Shown: positions 59,585-64,000 of the stretch, piece after piece
Layout: the number at the start of each line of letters is the position of its first letter
Numbering within the stretch: position 1 is the stretch's first letter
Source of the DNA: Emydura subglobosa
Taxonomy: Eukaryota > Chordata > Testudines > Chelidae
Reading direction: 5' to 3'
Assembly (NCBI GenBank): GCA_007922225.1
Contig: ML679969.1
Span: 17,233,999 to 17,297,998 of the forward strand
DNA length: 64,000 bases
Position numbers and translations under genes: made by a program
The notes under the pieces: generated by a model
What the model was told of the DNA's origin: nothing
Database searches by the model: none
Seen by the model: only the letters and a program-made list of their open reading frames with translations

Positions 59585-60345
59585 TAAGCACTGCCGTACT
59601 GGGTCAGACCAATGGTCCATCCTGTCTCCGACAGCGACCAGTACCAGAGCTTTGGGGGGCAACTGTACAGAACAGAGCAGTTGGAGTGATCCACCCCATC
59701 TTCCCCTCCCAGCTTCTGACACTCACAGGGTTGCACCTCTGACTAATAGCAATTGATGAATCTATCCTCTATGAACTTATCTAATTTTTTTTTGAATCCA
59801 GTTATACTTTTGGCAATCTCAGCATCCCATGACAATGAATTCCACAGGTTAATTGTGCATTGTGAGAAAAAATACTTCCTCTTGTTTGTATTAAACCTAC
59901 TGCCTATTACTTTCATCAGGAGACCACTGTTTTTTGTATTGTGGGGAAGGAGAAATAACAGTTTTCTATTCACTTTTTCTACATTCATGATTTTATAGAT
60001 CTCTAGCATATCACCTTTTAGTTGTCTTTCTTCTAAACTGAACAGCCCCATAATATTATTAGTTTCTCCTCATATGGAAGCCATTTCATACCTTCATCAT
60101 CTTTGTTGTCCTCCTCTGAACTTTTTCCAGTTCTGCTGTATCCTTTTTGAGATGTGGTGATCAGAACCAGACACAGTATGTGAGATGTGGGTGCACCATG
60201 GATTTATATAATGGCATTATGATGTTTTCTGTCTTATTTTCAATCCTTTTCCTGATGGTTCCTAACATTCTGTGCATTGAGCTGAAGTTTTCAGAGAACT
60301 ATCCACTGTGACTCCAAGATCTCTTTATTGAATGTGGATGACTTG
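59585..60345 (-). mobile_element. L3-like LINE 3' portion
   Basis: The 3' end is at about 59590 on the minus strand, with the plus-strand block 'tactgggtcagaccaatggtcc'. The minus frame 59743-60051 reads MGLFSLEERQLKGDMLEIYK, VEKVNRKLLF, NKRKYFFSQCTINLWNSL and GFKKKLDKFIED, colinear with 8691-9365 and 18.7-19.1 kb. Text up to about 60345 ('tccactgtgactccaagatctc') continues the reverse-oriented LINE, then it stops. 5' truncated and decayed. Confidence 0.8.
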
Positions 60346-60394
60346 CTTCCTGACAGTGAAACTTCCCAAATTTTCCAAGAGAAACAAATTCTGT

Positions 60395-60575
60395 GATAAG
60401 GCTGAAGTAGAAAATTAAAGGCCCATTAGCTTGATATCTCCAATACACAAAATAATGAAAGCTATTTTGAGGAACAGGTTAAGTGGGTAGATGTATTGTT
60501 CTAACCTAATAAAGGACAATCAGTACGGATTAGACTGAAAGGACCCTGTCCAACCACTTCATCTTCTGAAGGGGT
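60395..60575 (+). pseudogene. LINE reverse-transcriptase fragment, plus strand
   Basis: One plus frame reads RPISLISPIHKIMKAILRNRL, then after a stop SNLIKDNQYGL, then HLLKGSDNSN. The RPISL...KIMEAILRNRL and NQYGF order matches fingers-domain blocks of a non-LTR polymerase. It lies immediately beside the opposite-strand L3-like LINE and is a separate fragment. The clade is uncertain; stops are present. Confidence 0.5.
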
Positions 60576-62384
60576 CAGACAACTCTAATAGCAATGCATG
60601 AGATCAGATGTCATTTATTAACATTCCCAGATAGTTTTGGATGAAATTCTAACCAAGGCCTTTTCTCCAGCTGTGGGTTGTTTTCAGATGAGATGTCTCC
60701 AGCCTCAAAACTTAAAACCAGTGAAGATTGTTGAAAGAATGGTTAAAAATGTTTTTTAAACAAACTATTTCAGTGAAAAGCCACTGTAAGGTTTCCTGGA
60801 CTTGGAGTTAGTACAGTAACTTTTCACTTTTCTGGAGTTCTGAGTTCAAGTTCTCACAAATTCTGGGGTCATGCTCACAAAGGACATTAATTTGGCTGGA
60901 GATCACTTGTAAACAACACAACCACATTACAAAACCACCTCAGCACACTGCAAATGTGTCCTGTGAAGACTGGTCTGGAAGGATTCTCTAGGGTCACCCC
61001 TAATCCACTTGGAATAGGAAACCAAAGAAACACTTAAGACCCATCCAACTTGCTTTTCTCAATAATAAAAATGTGGGCACACATTCTGAGTTCTTTGTAA
61101 ACTGTGGCAGGTATATATCTGTTCTGGTTTTGCTGGGGCTGTAATGTTTTCATCACAGTTTTTGTTATCATTAGTCACTAAAATGATAGAAGCAGGGTAT
61201 AGTGATCAATACTGGGATGAGCATCAGTGAAGCATAGGCCTCGTTCCAGCTTCCTGAGAAGCTTTCTGTTTGTAGAGAACCTCTGTGATTGCTGAGCAGG
61301 CTGACTCTGAGGCAGGATCTGGAGTTTACACAGGTCCCAACTGACAGTTCCCATCCATTCATAATTACTCTCATTAAAAAGATCAGGTTCTGCAAAACTC
61401 TTTCCTATCTTTGCTCAGGAGAATCTGTTCACATAATAACTTGCTTTCATTATGTAATATAAATTGCTTCTTCCTGTTTATAAGCAGACTGGGGCTTTAT
61501 ACCACTGCCCCCAAAGGCAGAATCGACTGAAAGAGGCATTTGTGGCAATAACATATAGTCTTATAATATGATAAAATTAATCTGTTTACAAGTCTCACAG
61601 AGGAGAAGAATTGATGATAGGTACCATTTTCTTCGTTTGTGGGGTTGGTACTCTATTTCCCTAAATCCCTTTTCATTCTGCAAAGGATGATAGCTACTGG
61701 AGAGACATCCAGGCTGGTGGTGGGTGGAGCTAACATGCTGGAATTCCCCAGGCCAAGTGGGGCTCGAATGATGACAATGATGCTACTGGCAAGATATTTT
61801 GGGACCTGCTCTATTCTGACATTTTATAGCTTAATGTCGACCATAGTCCTCTGATCCATTCGGTTGCTAAGTTTAGGAGGGGAAAGAACTGCAGTTTATT
61901 GGACAAGACCTCTTGCGGAGGGCACCACTGCCTAAACCATCAGTGAGGAATATTTTGCATACATTTTAGAAATTGAATTATTCTTTCTCCACAGAGGGTA
62001 CAGAAGTCTCTGCAGCCCCAGGGCAGTAGCTACTCATACACCTACACTTCTGTTGGCTCAGATCAATAAGAAGCATACTTATCACCATGGTTTGGTTGCA
62101 GGGCACATAGGTTACTTATGAAGAATGGTGCATTCTTACAGAAACATTATTTCTCTGATAAAATACATACACATATTGTTCACATCTTCTCTCACCCATT
62201 CCACTTCCACATTCATTAGCTATATATCACACGCCGTCCTCTCATAGATGCTCCCAAGGACTACATATAGCACCACAGTTTGAGCATTTTTTCTTCCATA
62301 TTTTAATAGTATTTAAAAGATTATTTTCACGTCACAAAGCAAGTATATAAATGGCAACTTTTGGCGTTCTCCAGTGAAGCACTA
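60576..62384. other. no gene recognised
   Basis: Unique-looking sequence; frames at 61171-61395 (minus) and 61639-61854 (plus) have no domain. Confidence 0.4.
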
Positions 62385-62678
62385 TTGGCAGGGTGGAGTT
62401 AACTGTCACACAACAACAGCAAAGTTACTTATTTTCATATTATTGGAAGAGGAACCTTATAGAAGGTGTTATATTGGGATATGGAGCCTATCCTATCTGG
62501 GTCTCTGGTTTTGTCCTCAGGCTGGGCCAGTTGTTGGTTGTTCTGTGGCACACAGTTTGTGAAATGAGTGCGTGGATGGCAGTCCAGTTCCTGTTGTCAC
62601 TGTTGACCTCACAAAAACACTGTGAGGCAAATCTGCAGTCCAAGGAGAGCTGCTTGCTCAGCTGCTGGTGCCTGCCCA

Positions 62679-63100
62679 GCAGTGGATGCTGTCCTGGGTT
62701 CTGGCTTTGGACTCAGTGACCCTCACTCCCATCCCTGTTATTCATTTCTGGTCCCCCAAATTCAGCTAAAACCTGGATCTAGTGGCTCCTCCCCCTTAGA
62801 CTGGGAGAGGGGCCTTTAGATGTGGGTGGGCTTGCACCCGCCCATTCCCCCTCCCCAAGCCTCAATAGGTGCTTGTACCCACCGAGCAGTGGGCACTGTC
62901 CAGGGTTCTCTGCTCGGTGTCCCCCCCTGCTTTTGACCCCATGATCGTCACTTCTGTCCCAGTTTTTTTCATTTGTTGTCCCCTGAAATGTGTTAAGACC
63001 TGGGTCCAGTAGCTCCTCCCCTTGACCTGGGAGGAGGGGCCTTTAGATATGGGCAGGCTTGCTTCCACCCATCCCCCAGAGCCTCAACAGGTACCCCTGC
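62679..63100 (+). repeat. two tandem units of about 210 bp
   Basis: Unit 1 begins GCAGTGGATGCTGTCC at 62679, unit 2 begins GCAGTGGGCACTGTCC at 62886, and a third start, GCAGTGGTGCTGAGG, appears at about 63099. Shared inner blocks include CCTGGATCTAGTGGCTCCTCC against CCTGGGTCCAGTAGCTCCTCC, GGGGCCTTTAGAT in both, and CCTCAATAGGT against CCTCAACAGGT. Each unit holds a CTCCTCCCC and GAGGGG pair able to pair as a hairpin. The array may be the tandem 5' promoter region of a retroelement or a simple local duplication. Confidence 0.75.
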
Positions 63101-63700
63101 AGTGGTGCTGAGGTGAGTCACCATTCAGGCATGCAGGAACAATCCAGCTGCACTGATGTACCCTTCCAGTGGAACCTGCAGTGACTCAGCCTTCAGGCAT
63201 GCAGCAGCAACCTATCCCTGAGCTGAGCCTGGGTCAGATGACTCCAGGCTCGGGTATTTCTCCAACCATGCCAGAGCTGCAGATCAGTCTGTCCAACAGC
63301 GCTACTTGGCCAGGAACCGTCCTGCTGCCTCGCAGTGTATCAGACACTCAAGACTTCTGTTCCTACCTCAGCTTTGCCCAAGCCCCGTTCCAGTCCTTGT
63401 CCTTGCCCTACTCCAACCTTGCTCCAGCCCTGTTACTGATTCACTCCAGCCTTGCCTCCGCTTTCTGACGCTCCCTGAATCTTCAGACTCTGACTACCTG
63501 GATTTAACCTCTGGCTTGTCTATGGACTCTGATCTCAGTTCTGATCCCACCCTGTCCCCAGCTCTCGATTCCAGTGCCATCTTTGGCCCAGTTCCGACCC
63601 TTCATCTGGCTTTGACCTCTGCTTCAACCACTAGGCCTGACTATAAGAGTCAGCATCTGACAAACACAGCTGCAGCTGAGTCTTTTGTCCTTCCTTCTTG
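63101..63700 (+). repeat. low-complexity tract rich in CTGACTC and CCAGTCC-like words
   Basis: After the tandem units, a 69 bp step repeats 'ttcaggcatgcag' (63125 and 63193). From about 63310 the sequence is dominated by imperfect CTGACTC, CCTTGCC and CCAGCC words. A 215-codon plus frame (63306-63953) and a 99-codon frame (63169-63468) are open because the words contain few stops; their S/L/P-rich translations show no domain. Similar tracts occur next to turtle retroelements in my memory, but I cannot name the family. Confidence 0.45.
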
Positions 63701-64000
63701 GTATTCCCAACATAAAGGCCAAGGTTTGAATGGGCCATGGAGGCTGAAGTCCCACCTTATGCATATGCATTACATTGTCATCTGCAATTATGTGCTTATA
63801 TACTTTTTTCTATTAAGATACTATTTATTATATTTACAACAACCCATATTGTCTTTTGGAGACCTGTGTCTCACACAGAATCTACACACATATGCAGTGC
63901 AGCCAATCTCCTCTCCAAAGAATAGTAAAAGTAATTTTAAAATCCACAGTTGAACTGTCTCTGTACAAAGTGCAATTTTCAAAGACTCTGGTCTGGACCA
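63701..64000. other. no gene recognised
   Basis: AT-rich flank at the window edge; no feature supported. Confidence 0.4.

Noticed and set aside
63306..63953. 215-codon plus-strand open frame, the longest in the window
   Set aside because: Its length comes from a stop-poor CTGACTC/CCAGCC-biased tract; the translation is S/L/P-rich without any domain.

Overview
This window reads as nuclear DNA from a non-avian sauropsid, with a turtle as the best guess and a crocodilian as the alternative. That inference rests on repeat content: several CR1 and L3-like (CR1-clade) LINE copies, tRNA-derived MIR SINEs, an L2-like LINE tail, degenerate Ty3/Gypsy-like sequence and many short palindromic DNA transposons. 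There is no bacterial-style gene organisation, and no intact protein-coding gene could be recognised. Nearly all open frames are chance ORFs or lie inside transposons. The window is best described as intergenic or deep intronic sequence; two weak exon-like signals (550-691 and 53582-53653) are the only hints of a host gene.

Layout: 1-3.8 kb is mostly unique AT-rich sequence with a 244 bp hAT-type palindromic element carrying a perfect 8 bp target duplication. 3.85-9.37 kb is a multiply nested block: an old L3-like LINE holds a non-autonomous hAT element and, further on, a 3.2 kb younger CR1 with ORF1 (SGNH esterase-like), ORF2 (endonuclease and reverse transcriptase remnants) and its typical 3' end. 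10.7-12 kb has a minus-strand CR1 tail, a G-rich quadruplex-type tract and a MITE. 16-17.1 kb is a CR1 tail interrupted by a second perfect-TSD hAT MITE. 18.1-20.2 kb is a minus-strand L3 copy split by a 556 bp LTR-like insertion.

20-46 kb is mostly quiet, with palindromic MITEs, an LTR-like GC-rich segment (26.8-27.7 kb), a LINE C-terminal tail (31.5-31.7 kb), MIR fragments, and a decayed minisatellite with a MITE inside it (43.5-44.3 kb). 46.3-48.8 kb holds a minus-strand L2-like reverse-transcriptase tail followed by a plus-strand Gypsy-like gag and protease remnant. 50-57 kb has two MIRs, the exon-like segment and a second full copy of the hAT family seen at 4.7 kb. 57.6-60.6 kb carries CR1 and L3 tails on the minus strand and an RT fragment on the plus strand. 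62.7-63.7 kb has two tandem units of about 210 bp followed by a CTGACTC-biased tract.

No elements appear able to move: every coding segment has stops, frameshifts, internal deletions or substituted catalytic residues. I saw no convincing new biological system. The most useful content is the insertion chronology in the nested blocks and the exon-like segment at 53.6 kb.
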